Assembly (NCBI GenBank): GCA_964559355.1
Contig: CAZLHQ010000062.1
Location: 1 to 17,561 of the forward strand
Length of the DNA stretch: 17,561 nucleotides
Direction of reading: 5' to 3'
DNA from: JAEUMD01 sp964559355
GTDB lineage: Bacteria > Pseudomonadota > Alphaproteobacteria > Rhizobiales > Hyphomicrobiaceae
How positions within the stretch are numbered: the stretch's first letter is position 1; the number at the start of each line of letters is the position of its first letter. Below, one piece after another: positions 7,289 to 14,346 of the stretch. Under the pieces are notes generated by a model. That model worked only from the letters and a program-made list of their open reading frames with translations, was not told where the DNA came from and did no database searches. A program made the translations under genes and the position numbers.

Positions 7289-9370
7289 TTAGGCCGCGGC
7301 CGGTTTGTGGGTCGCCAAAACATGATCGGCGAGCTTTCCGGTCAGCTCGGCCAGATGGTCGAACTTCGCAGTGAAGGTGCCGACGCCCGCCGTCGCCGAT
7401 CGCAACTCGACGATCAGATCTTCCATCTCGGCCTCGGGAATGTGGGCCTGCACGACATCCCAACCCGGCCAGCCCTCACGCGCATCAAACCCGAGGATCT
7501 GTCCGCGACGCTGCGGAATGATGCCGTTGATGCGCGCGGTTGCATCCGTCGGCACGTAGATGTCGACAGCCATGATCGGTTCCAACAACACCGGCGAGCA
7601 GTTCGGCATGCCGTCGCTCATGGCGATGCGCGCCGCCTGGCGGAAGGCCATGTCGGAGGAGTCGACGGTATGGAACGAGCCGTCTTTCAGGTTGACCGTG
7701 ACGTCGACCACCGGAAAGCCGAGCGGCCCATGTTGCAGGTAATCCGTGACGCCGATCTCGACCGAGGCGATGAACTGGCGCGGAATGGCACCACCGGTGA
7801 TCGATTCCTGGAACTCAAAGCCACTTCCGCGCGGCATCGGAGCGATGTCGATCAGCACGTCGCCGAACTGGCCGTGGCCGCCCGACTGCTTCTTGTGGCG
7901 ACCGCGCACCTCGGTGCTCTTCCTGATCGTCTCCTTGTAGGGCACCAGCCGCTTTTCGCGCACCACCGGCACCGCGAACTTCCGCTCCAGCCGTTCGAGT
8001 GAAACGCGCATGTGCATCTCGCCCTGGCCGAGCAGCAGCATCTGATGCGTGTCCTGGCTCTGGCGGACTTCGAGCGAGGGGTCTTCCTCGATCAGCTTGG
8101 CGACAGCGCCGGTCAATTTGACCTCGTCCTTGCGATCCTTGAGCCCGAGGCCGACGCCGAACACGGGATAGGGAGCATGAGGAACCGACACTTGGACAAC
8201 GCCGTTCTTGCCGGTGGTGACGGTCTCGCCGGTGCGGATGTGCTCGAGCCGCCCCAGGCCCACCGTATCGCCGGCCTTGGCCGTTCCCCGCTTGCGCGGC
8301 TCCTCGCCCAGCATCGAGAACAGGCCCGAGACCCGCTCGCTGCGCCCGTCGGCTGCCGTCAACGTGGCGCCGTCGGGGATGTCCCCGGTCAGCACGCGCG
8401 CCAACGACAGCTTGCCGCCGTGGCTCGTGTGCAGCGTCTTGAACACGAATGCCGACTGCCCGGTCGTCTCGAGCTTCAAGCGCCGCGCAGTCGTCTCCAC
8501 GAACGGCACTTCGTGGCGCAGCGCCTTCAACAGCCGCGAAATGCCGTGACCGTTGAGTGCCGAGCCGATCAAGACCGGACAGATAAGCCCATCCGCCAGC
8601 TCGCGGCTGAGATCGTCGAAGATGCGGTCGCGCGGCGGCTCGATTTCGGAAAGCAGTTGCTCCATCAGCGCATCGTCGTAGTCGGCGAGCTGCTCCAGCA
8701 TGTGGAAGCGCGCCTCGTGCTCGCGCTCGCCATCTTTGTCGGGGATCGACACGATCTCGGAGACGGCGTGCTCGCGATAGACAAACGCGCGTTCGGAGGC
8801 CAGATCGATGAAGCCGGTGGCTACGCCCTTTTCCCAGATCGGGATCTGGCGCAAGACCAGCGGCTTGGTGCTGGCCGGTTGCAGCATCGGTATGACATCG
8901 CGCAAAGGCGTGGACGACGTGTCGATCTTGTTGAGGAACAGGAAATGCGGGATGCCGCGATCTTCAAGCTGCTTCAGGATCAACTGCAACGAAGCGACGC
9001 GCTTGGGATCAGGCTCGCAAACCACCACCGCAGCGTCACAGGCCGTCAGCGCCAGGGCACTCTCGTGCTGAAACTCGATCGATCCAGGACAATCGATGAA
9101 TGTGAAGGTGTCACCCAGATAATTGACGTCAGCCACGTTGAGAGACACGCTCATACCGTGAGCCCGCGCCTCGGCGCTCTGATCGCCCACCGAGTTGCCG
9201 GCCTGTACGCTGCCCGCGCGAGAAACAGCGCCGCAGCGCTCCAAGATTGCTTCCAATAACGTCGTTTTGCCCGACAGATAATGACCTATGAGAGCAATTG
9301 CGCGGGCCGAACGACCCGCGCCAGGTTGAGCTCTTGGCTCACCTTTGGAAACATCACCGTTTTTTGACAT
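7289..9370 (-). CDS. Elongation factor G-like translational GTPase (EF-G paralogue)
   Basis: At 693 aa it has the full EF-G architecture: G domain (about 1-270), beta-barrel domain II, then domains III to V, including the domain IV signature HKKQSGGHGQFGDV and a C-terminal AHIPEAEMEDLIVELRS segment. ATG 9370 has GGGAG about 8 nt upstream. The P-loop GHYLSGKT (29-36) and NKID (147-150) are intact. The G3 motif reads DCPGS (93-97) instead of DTPGH, so the catalytic His is Ser, and the switch I core reads HGMSVS instead of RGITI. This fits a divergent second EF-G rather than the housekeeping FusA, which normally sits in the rpsL-rpsG-fusA-tuf cluster; no ribosomal genes are nearby. Its role, whether ribosome recycling, stress translation or other, is unknown. 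Confidence 0.88.
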   Translation of the reverse strand: MSKNGDVSKGEPRAQPGAGRSARAIALIGHYLSGKTTLLEAILERCGAVSRAGSVQAGNSVGDQSAEARAHGMSVSLNVADVNYLGDTFTFIDCPGSIEFQHESALALTACDAAVVVCEPDPKRVASLQLILKQLEDRGIPHFLFLNKIDTSSTPLRDVIPMLQPASTKPLVLRQIPIWEKGVATGFIDLASERAFVYREHAVSEIVSIPDKDGEREHEARFHMLEQLADYDDALMEQLLSEIEPPRDRIFDDLSRELADGLICPVLIGSALNGHGISRLLKALRHEVPFVETTARRLKLETTGQSAFVFKTLHTSHGGKLSLARVLTGDIPDGATLTAADGRSERVSGLFSMLGEEPRKRGTAKAGDTVGLGRLEHIRTGETVTTGKNGVVQVSVPHAPYPVFGVGLGLKDRKDEVKLTGAVAKLIEEDPSLEVRQSQDTHQMLLLGQGEMHMRVSLERLERKFAVPVVREKRLVPYKETIRKSTEVRGRHKKQSGGHGQFGDVLIDIAPMPRGSGFEFQESITGGAIPRQFIASVEIGVTDYLQHGPLGFPVVDVTVNLKDGSFHTVDSSDMAFRQAARIAMSDGMPNCSPVLLEPIMAVDIYVPTDATARINGIIPQRRGQILGFDAREGWPGWDVVQAHIPEAEMEDLIVELRSATAGVGTFTAKFDHLAELTGKLADHVLATHKPAAA

Positions 9371-9809
9371 TGGAACTCTCCCATGCGCCAGCCTGTTTGG
9401 CCGAGCCCTCCTGGCGGCTTTCGCGTGCTGGCACGTTTGCGCGAACGGCCGTCGGCAATCTCGCGCTTTAAGCGCTACCGCACTCCACGCCCGGGAGCGG
9501 AGCGCGGTCGAGCGATGTTCGCGCCGAAGTGCGGACCGGGCAAGGAAATTGCGGGGCGCACGCCAACCATGCCCGCCGACATCTGCGCCTTGCTACTGAT
9601 CCCGATCACGCCCCGGGCGCCACCGTCGTCATGGCGTCATACGAATGATCTTCAATGGGTCATGGGAAGCACGCGAACGAAGCGCCCACCACCGGTCAAT
9701 CGGCTTGGCCAAAGAAGGTCAAAATGCGAGTGCAACGCAAAACAATGCATAGGCAATATTTTTGCAGCGCGAAAAACAAAAAGTTGAAACAGAAAAACGG
9801 AAAAATAAC
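9371..9809. other. Gene-poor spacer with an A-rich tract
   Basis: No credible gene is seen: the open frames here lack family features and ribosome sites. The left half is GC-rich; from about 9765 to 9806 the sequence becomes A-rich (runs such as GCGAAAAACAAAAAG and CGGAAAAATAAC), unusual in this GC-rich window. It lies just upstream of the EcfG-type promoter and could act as an UP element or bent DNA. Confidence 0.5.
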
Positions 9810-9856
9810 TTGACCTGCGACATGCTTGCATCATCATGAATTCAGGCGTTCTCTCG

Positions 9857-9881
9857 GGAACTTTATCCGAGGCACCACGTT
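9857..9881 (+). promoter_or_regulatory. Candidate EcfG (general stress sigma factor) promoter
   Basis: GGAAC at 9857-9861 and CGTT at 9878-9881 are separated by 16 bp, matching the alphaproteobacterial EcfG consensus GGAAC-N16/17-CGTT in both boxes. It lies about 60 bp upstream of the 81-aa gene on the same strand, a suitable distance. The match is seen directly; use by EcfG is inference, since no EcfG, PhyR or NepR gene is in the window. Confidence 0.65.
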
Positions 9882-9940
9882 CTGATGACCGGAGCGACGT
9901 GCGTGAGGGCAGAACGTCGAGTAAGGAGAAGGCGTAGGTC

Positions 9941-10186
9941 ATGAAGATGAAGTCGCTACTAACGGCAGCCCAAGCAGCCGGCTATGCCATGGCCCCCTCG
10001 GAAGAGCAGTTCCACGCGCCCGATGGAGCGCAGATCCGCTCATTCCGCACGCACGAATTGTCGATGCGAGATGTCGCCTACCGTGCGCATGTTCCAGCAC
10101 TTCCCTCGCCCACGCGGCCTTCGGTTGCCGATACGTGGCTGAAGGGCGTGTTTGGCTCCATGTTGACGCGCCGCGCTACCGCTTGA
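9941..10186 (+). CDS. Small hypothetical protein, probable general-stress gene
   Basis: I do not recognise this 81-aa protein. AAGGAG lies at 9923-9928, about 12 nt before ATG 9941; an in-frame ATG at 9947 is an alternative. It has a short Ala-rich start (LLTAAQAAGYAMAP), a polar middle, a Pro-rich segment (PALPSPTRPS) and a C-terminal helix-like WLKGVFGSMLTRR. It lacks a clear signal peptide or membrane segment. The single-gene unit is well framed by a candidate EcfG promoter upstream and a strong terminator 70 bp downstream, which is the best argument that it is real. Small unknown proteins are common members of the EcfG regulon. The function is unknown. Confidence 0.7.
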   Translation: MKMKSLLTAAQAAGYAMAPSEEQFHAPDGAQIRSFRTHELSMRDVAYRAHVPALPSPTRPSVADTWLKGVFGSMLTRRATA

Positions 10187-10257
10187 GTTGGTCGCCGCTC
10201 TGGCGACACCAGCTATGGTTCCGTCACCTCGACACTGAGATAGCGCTTCATCCGTTG

Positions 10258-10288
10258 GCGCCGGTCGCAAGACCGGCGCTTTGTTTTT
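10258..10288 (+). terminator. Rho-independent terminator after the 81-aa gene
   Basis: A perfect 9-bp stem GCGCCGGTC / GACCGGCGC (10258-10266, 10271-10279) closes a GCAA tetraloop of GNRA type, followed by TTTGTTTTT. This is a textbook intrinsic terminator. Confidence 0.93.
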
Positions 10289-10677
10289 GCCCATTTGCTG
10301 ATGTGGATTGCAAGCTGTCGGGTTGCCCAACCAAGGCGATCCAATGAAACCGGGGAACGCCTGGAATTGCGAGCGCTTTATCAAACCTGCCCCATCCCTG
10401 ACACTTCCTATCCAGCAATATTGAAATCCTCGCAGTTGTGTTCGCGCCGTTCCATGACTATCTGGCCAAGACGTCTGGCGAGAAAAATCGTCCGGCACGC
10501 CACCGTCTCGTTCAACATGCCGACGCTACCAAGGTCTCCGCATGGAAGCCTTAAGGCGACGCCGAGGGACCTGACAGCCGGTTGTGCACAGCCAAATCGC
10601 TTCGGGGGCGACCACTGACACTGACCACCCGCCCATGCGCCCAACATCCCGGCCACTCACGTTTTGCAACTGTCCTT
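10289..10677. other. Spacer before the cytochrome c' gene
   Basis: This stretch of about 390 bp holds no gene that I can support; the open frames in it lack ribosome sites and family features. The promoter of the cytochrome c' gene must lie here or at its right end, but no clear -35/-10 pair stands out. Confidence 0.4.
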
Positions 10678-10688
10678 AGGAGACCCGC

Positions 10689-11138
10689 ATGAAACCGATC
10701 ACCTTGACCGCAATCTCCATGCTCGCGGCCGCCTTTGCCGCGACCGGCGCCATGGCGCAAAACCTGGAGCCGATCAAGCAGCGCAAGGAGCTGCTGAAGG
10801 AGTTCGGCAAGGCCACCAAGGACCCCGGCGCCATGCTGAAACAGGAAATTCCGTTCAACCTGGAGGCCGTCAAGGCCGCACTCGCCAAATATCAGGAAAA
10901 TGCGCCTAAGATTGCCAAGCTGTTCCCCGACGATTCCAAGACCGGCGGCGAAACCGAGGCGCTACCCGCCATCTGGGAGAACAAGGAAGAATTTGTCGGC
11001 CGTTACGACAAGCTCTCCGCCGACGCCAAGGCTGCCGAGGCCAAGATCACGGATGAGTTCTCCTTCATGGAGGAGTTCCCCAAGGTGGTCGGCAACTGCG
11101 GCGGCTGCCACAAGAAGTATCGTATGGACAAAAAGTGA
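10689..11138 (+). CDS. Exported cytochrome c' family protein
   Basis: The 149-aa protein has a strong ribosome site (AGGAGA, 10678-10683), a Sec signal peptide with cleavage after AMA (about residue 23), and a four-helix-bundle pattern of charged amphipathic helices. It ends in the covalent haem site CGGCH (C137, C140, axial H141) followed by KKYR, the C-terminal placement typical of cytochrome c'/c-556. In the first helix the pattern R32-K-E-L-L36-K places Leu where six-coordinate c-556 proteins have a Met ligand. This suggests a five-coordinate haem that binds NO or CO, as in true cytochromes c'. Such proteins act in the periplasm, usually in NO binding or tolerance. No denitrification or electron-transfer genes are adjacent, so partners are unknown. 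Confidence 0.9.
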   Translation: MKPITLTAISMLAAAFAATGAMAQNLEPIKQRKELLKEFGKATKDPGAMLKQEIPFNLEAVKAALAKYQENAPKIAKLFPDDSKTGGETEALPAIWENKEEFVGRYDKLSADAKAAEAKITDEFSFMEEFPKVVGNCGGCHKKYRMDKK

Positions 11139-11146
11139 CGGGCTTT

Positions 11147-11180
11147 GCCGATGCGCGGGCTTGCCTGCCCGGGCATCGGC
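11147..11180 (+). terminator. Hairpin after the cytochrome c' gene
   Basis: The arms GCCGATGC (11147-11154) and GCATCGGC (11173-11180) pair perfectly, with an inner GGGC/GCCC stem (11157-11160, 11167-11170). It begins 8 bp after the stop codon. No T-run follows, so it may act as a weak terminator or an mRNA-stabilising structure. Confidence 0.55.
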
Positions 11181-11190
11181 CTGAAGCGTC

Positions 11191-11209
11191 GATCGATCAG
11201 CGATCGATC
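11191..11209. repeat. Duplicated self-complementary octamer
   Basis: GATCGATC occurs at 11191-11198 and 11202-11209, three bases apart. Each copy is self-complementary and the pair is also an inverted repeat. It overlaps the stop of the possible remnant described next; its function is unknown. Confidence 0.4.
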
Positions 11210-11331
11210 CGCACCGTCGTCATCGACTTGGCGATGTCCTGGAACACGTCTTTGAGCGCCGTCGCAGCATGCCCCCACCTCGGATTTGCAATAACCGATG
11301 ATGGGACCATCTCACGACATTCAGTATTCAT
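11197..11331 (-). pseudogene. Possible gene remnant or very short ORF downstream of aspC
   Basis: A 44-codon frame runs from ATG 11331 to TGA 11197 on the minus strand. Its last 22 codons, from about 11265 down (ATALKDVFQDIAKSM and on to the stop), are almost all G/C at the third position and amphipathic, as in real genes here, while the first half is AT-rich and unlike its neighbours. There is no ribosome site at the ATG and a stop lies shortly upstream. This looks like the surviving 3' end of a decayed gene, but a chance frame is quite possible. I do not recognise the family. Confidence 0.25.
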
Positions 11332-11499
11332 ACAAGGTAACGACTAATCTCGACAAAGAGAGAGTTACGCTCCGTGTCGAAACGAGTTTCGCCATGCTCT
11401 CGCACGCGGCTGCCGCTCGAGCCTCATACAAACATCAAGATTTTGGCAACGAACCACCGCCCGCCGCGCAGTGGCATCCGCTGCGGCTGACGCAATCGT
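11332..11499. other. Spacer downstream of aspC
   Basis: No gene is seen. The left part (about 11290-11420) is less GC-rich than its surroundings. Confidence 0.35.
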
Positions 11500-11514
11500 G
11501 TTGCGGATCGCAAC
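11500..11514 (-). terminator. Short hairpin immediately after the aspC stop
   Basis: GTTGCG (11500-11505) and CGCAAC (11509-11514) form a 6-bp stem with a 3-nt loop directly after the stop codon on the minus strand. No T-run follows, so it is a weak terminator candidate. Confidence 0.35.
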
Positions 11515-11515
11515 G

Positions 11516-12718
11516 CTACTTGAGATTTCCGCAGAAGCGCTGAATGCGCTTGCAAGCCTCTTCCAGCGCGCTGGTCGCGGTTGCATAGGATATGCGGAAT
11601 GCCGGGCTGCCCTCGAAGGCCGCGCCGTGCACGCAGGCGACGCCTTCTTCTTCCAACAGAGCGGTGACGAAATCCTCGTCGTTGCCGATCTTGATGCCCT
11701 TGGCCGAGGTCTTGCCGATGGCGCCCGCGCAACTGGGATAGACGTAGAAGGCGCCTTCGGGCTTGGGACAGGAAAGCCCCTTGGCCTGATTCAGCATCGC
11801 CACAACCAGATCGCGGCGCTCCACGAATACCTTGTTGTTCCTTGCGATGAAGTCCTGCGGCCCATTCAGCGCCTCGACGCCTGCCCACTGCGTGATCGAG
11901 GTGGGATTGGATGTCGACTGCGACTGCAGCTTGCGCATGGCGTTGATGAGCGCTTCAGGACCGCCCGCATAACCGAGCCGCCAGCCGGTCATGCAATAGG
12001 CCTTCGACAAGCCGTTCACCGTCAGCGTGCGATCATAAAGACCCGGCTCGACTTGCGCGGGCGTATAAAACTTGACGCCGTCGTAGATCAGATGCTCGTA
12101 CATGTCGTCGGTCATCACCCAGACGTGGGGATGGCGCAGCAGTACGTCGGTGAGCTTCTTGATGTCCTTGTCGGAGTAGGCGGCGCCCGTCGGGTTCGAT
12201 GGCGAGTTGAACATGAACCACTTGGTCTTGGGCGTGATCGCCTTCTCCAAGTCTTCGGGCTGCAGCCGGAAGCCTGTATCCATCGTCGTCGGCACGAACA
12301 CCGGCTTGCCGCCGCCGAGCAGGACGATATCGGCATAAGACACCCAGCACGGGCTTGGAATGATCACCTCGTCGCCGGGGTTCAATGTGGCGAGCAGCGC
12401 ATTGTAGAGCACCTGCTTGCCGCCGGTGCCGACAGAAATATGTGCGGGCTTGTAGTCGAGGCCGTTGTCGCGCTTGAACTTGGCGCAGATCGCAGCCTTC
12501 AGCTCGGGAATGCCGTCGACGTCGGTATACTTAGTGTAGCCCTTGTCGATCGCCGCCTTGGCCGCATCCTTGATGTTCTGCGGCGTGTCGAAATCCGGCT
12601 CGCCCGCCGACAGCGAGATGATGTCCCGGCCCTCGGCCTTGAGCTGGCGCGCCTTCATGGAGACGGCGATGGTGGCGGAGGGCTGGATGCGGTTGAGGCT
12701 GTCGGCAATGAAGCCCAT
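11516..12718 (-). CDS. aspC: Aspartate aminotransferase, PLP-dependent class I
   Basis: This 400-aa fold-type I aminotransferase interconverts aspartate and oxaloacetate with glutamate and 2-oxoglutarate in the cytoplasm. Family marks in order: LSAGEPDFDTP (36-46), YTDVDGIPELK (64-74), GTGGKQVLYNA for cofactor phosphate binding (97-107), NSPSNPTGA (171-179), TDDMYEHLIYDG with the PLP-ring Asp (203-214), and SKAYCMTGWRLGY with the Schiff-base lysine K239. A conserved FRISYA near the C-terminus holds the substrate-carboxylate Arg. This is the AAT subgroup Ib pattern common in alphaproteobacteria, whose members may also accept prephenate. ATG 12718 is chosen because the conserved N-terminus starts there and AAGG lies about 10 nt upstream; upstream sequence to 12790 is open but not family-like. 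It is a single-gene unit. Confidence 0.95.
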   Translation of the reverse strand: MGFIADSLNRIQPSATIAVSMKARQLKAEGRDIISLSAGEPDFDTPQNIKDAAKAAIDKGYTKYTDVDGIPELKAAICAKFKRDNGLDYKPAHISVGTGGKQVLYNALLATLNPGDEVIIPSPCWVSYADIVLLGGGKPVFVPTTMDTGFRLQPEDLEKAITPKTKWFMFNSPSNPTGAAYSDKDIKKLTDVLLRHPHVWVMTDDMYEHLIYDGVKFYTPAQVEPGLYDRTLTVNGLSKAYCMTGWRLGYAGGPEALINAMRKLQSQSTSNPTSITQWAGVEALNGPQDFIARNNKVFVERRDLVVAMLNQAKGLSCPKPEGAFYVYPSCAGAIGKTSAKGIKIGNDEDFVTALLEEEGVACVHGAAFEGSPAFRISYATATSALEEACKRIQRFCGNLK

Positions 12719-13086
12719 GGGTCGTAAACCTTTCGCTAACCGGTCGTCTGGCAAACGCAGCACGCGCGGCGGGTGCTGGGCCCCGGGCATGTCCGAGGCG
12801 CGCGGAAGCTACGCGCTCGCGTGCAGGCGCGCAAGCAAGCCTTGGGGTGAGCAAAAGCGGCGGACTGTCGCCTTGCGCAACGGACGATGCAGGGGCGCAG
12901 ACGTGGCGATGGGGCAACTACAGCGGCATCGATCAGGTCCGCCCGGGCTTTTCCCGCGCCGCGCCATAATTGCGGCCCACCGGCGCCACAGGGCGCAGGT
13001 TTCATGCACATCCAGGACGTCGTGAGTTTACCGAACCGCTTGCGCCAGGGACGCGTAACGGGACACCAAGAGAGGGAAGACGACCG
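12719..13086. other. Divergent spacer between aspC and the small membrane protein gene
   Basis: This spacer of 368 bp must hold promoters for aspC (-) and the gene at 13087 (+). It is uniformly GC-rich with open frames on both strands that lack ribosome sites and family features. I see no clear promoter boxes, RNA gene or repeat. Confidence 0.4.
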
Positions 13087-13362
13087 ATGCGGCACCGCAA
13101 GGATATGTTGAACAGGGCCCGGCCTCGTTCGGAGGCGCTGCGCGTCGCGCGCGACGGCTCGATCGCGCTTGGGCTGTTCACCATCGTCGCCGGGGGCAGC
13201 AGCCTCGCCAACGGCCCCACCACGCTGCTCGACAGCCCGGATCGCACCGTGGCGACCGTGGTTCTGGCCGTCGTATTCGCCAGTTGTGTCGCCTTCAGTA
13301 TGGCCTTTCTTCGCCATTTGAGGTCGCTCTATGCGGTCTCGCGGACCCGCCGCGGCCGCTGA
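13087..13362 (+). CDS. Small hypothetical membrane protein
   Basis: The 91-aa protein has a basic N-terminus (MRHRKD, then several Arg), a moderately hydrophobic segment at about 25-41 and a strong membrane segment at about 54-75 (VATVVLAVVFASCVAFSMAF), ending in a basic tail (SRTRRGR). Two membrane passes with both ends in the cytoplasm fit the positive-inside rule. ATG 13087 is preceded by a purine-rich AGGGAAG about 8 nt upstream; longer upstream frames are less likely. I do not recognise a family. It could belong with the two envelope proteins downstream, though the gap to the next gene is 178 bp. Confidence 0.6.
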   Translation: MRHRKDMLNRARPRSEALRVARDGSIALGLFTIVAGGSSLANGPTTLLDSPDRTVATVVLAVVFASCVAFSMAFLRHLRSLYAVSRTRRGR

Positions 13363-13540
13363 TGGGCCGGCGAGGGCCGCTCGCTCCGCGAGGATGCAGA
13401 ATGAGCCGCGCGCGCAGCCGCGTTGCGCACGCAACCTTGAGTATGATCCTCCGCCACATCTTTGCCGTACGCATCACGCCCCCTATATTGATCGCGGGCT
13501 CCCCCGGTGATTTGCCGGCAACGAGGCAGAGGCCACGACG

Positions 13541-14059
13541 ATGACCGACGCGACGAAACAGAGTTCCGGGCACGCGCCGCGTGCCGCGCTTTTCTCGATT
13601 GCCCTGGGTCTCGGCGGCCTCGCCGCCGCAGCCTTTACCAGCGACATGAACTTCGCCTCCGGCCTCGAACGCGCCATTGCGATGCAGGCGTCCGAAGAGG
13701 CGCGCCACGTCGCCGGTCCGGTCGCCGCACCGGTGGTCGGCAGCGAGGCGTTCTGGCTGACGAAACCCGCCGGCCATGTCGCAACGGGCATCCAGCCGGC
13801 GGCGTTCGTCGCGAAAGTTGCGCGCGGCGATCGCTTCGACTTTGCCGGCGCGGGCGGCAAGCGCGTGCTCGAAGTCGTGGACGTGCAGGAAATCGCCTCC
13901 GATGCGCGCGATGGCGCCAAGCCGGGCAAGCCGCAGCTGCTCATCAGCTTCAAGGATATCGCCGGCAGCTCGGCTCTCGCGGTGCGGATGCTGGTCGATG
14001 CCGACGCGCCTCTCGCCGGTCTCGCTCCGGTTTCGCGTGAGGTGGATCGCGCGCTATAA
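13541..14059 (+). CDS. Hypothetical exported or membrane-anchored protein
   Basis: The 172-aa protein begins at ATG 13541, with a GAGG-type site (GCAGAGG) about 9 nt upstream. Residues 13-33 form one hydrophobic segment (ALFSIALGLGGLAAAAF) that is a signal peptide or N-terminal anchor. The rest, about 85-172, looks like a small beta-rich domain: RGDRFDFAG, RVLEVVDVQEI, PQLLISFKDIAG and ALAVRMLVDAD. I do not recognise the family; similar short anchored proteins of unknown function are common in this bacterial order. Codon use matches its neighbours. The following small gene starts 82 bp after its stop, so the two may be cotranscribed. Confidence 0.65.
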   Translation: MTDATKQSSGHAPRAALFSIALGLGGLAAAAFTSDMNFASGLERAIAMQASEEARHVAGPVAAPVVGSEAFWLTKPAGHVATGIQPAAFVAKVARGDRFDFAGAGGKRVLEVVDVQEIASDARDGAKPGKPQLLISFKDIAGSSALAVRMLVDADAPLAGLAPVSREVDRAL

Positions 14060-14141
14060 GGTCGTTCAGGGGCGCGCGAGCGGGTGCGGTCGCCCCGGCG
14101 GCTCGTCGTGGCCGCACCATTGGCCTGCGGAGCATAACGTC

Positions 14142-14321
14142 ATGCGGCTCAATCCGCCGACGATCGTGATTTTCCTGATCTCGCTGGTGATCGCCGTGGT
14201 GGCGTTGATCACCAAGCTTGGTTTCGTGCACATGCCGCGCTACCTGCCCCATCAGGAGTATTGGCTGGCGATCACGGCCTACCTGGTCCTGATGGTCGGC
14301 ACGCTGGTGCGCGGGCTCTGA
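14142..14321 (+). CDS. Small two-helix membrane protein
   Basis: The 59-aa protein starts at ATG 14142 with GGAG 9 nt upstream; a much longer upstream frame has no support and overlaps the previous gene out of frame. It has two membrane segments, IVIFLISLVIAVVALITKLG (8-27) and WLAITAYLVLMVGTLV (41-56), joined by a polar loop with His and Pro (HMPRYLPHQEY). Small proteins of this shape are conserved in Hyphomicrobiales without assigned function, as far as I recall. It ends 25 bp before the convergent SDR gene. Confidence 0.7.
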   Translation: MRLNPPTIVIFLISLVIAVVALITKLGFVHMPRYLPHQEYWLAITAYLVLMVGTLVRGL

Positions 14322-14346
14322 CGCCTGCAGCGGGGCTCGGCGCGCA

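Noticed and set aside
8012..9259. Plus-strand open frame of about 415 codons over the EF-G-like gene
   Set aside because: The minus strand encodes full EF-G architecture; this frame has no recognisable domain or ribosome site.
9372..9397. GGAAC followed 18 bp later by GTT, a possible second EcfG promoter
   Set aside because: The C of CGTT is missing, it overlaps the ribosome site region of the EF-G-like gene on the other strand, and no gene follows for more than 500 bp.
11471..12727. Plus-strand open frame of about 418 codons over aspC
   Set aside because: It is the antisense shadow of a complete aminotransferase with all catalytic motifs.
12736..13434. 232-codon minus-strand frame across the aspC upstream spacer
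   Set aside because: Its composition is Arg/Ala-rich without domain features, and it overlaps the better-supported small membrane protein gene.
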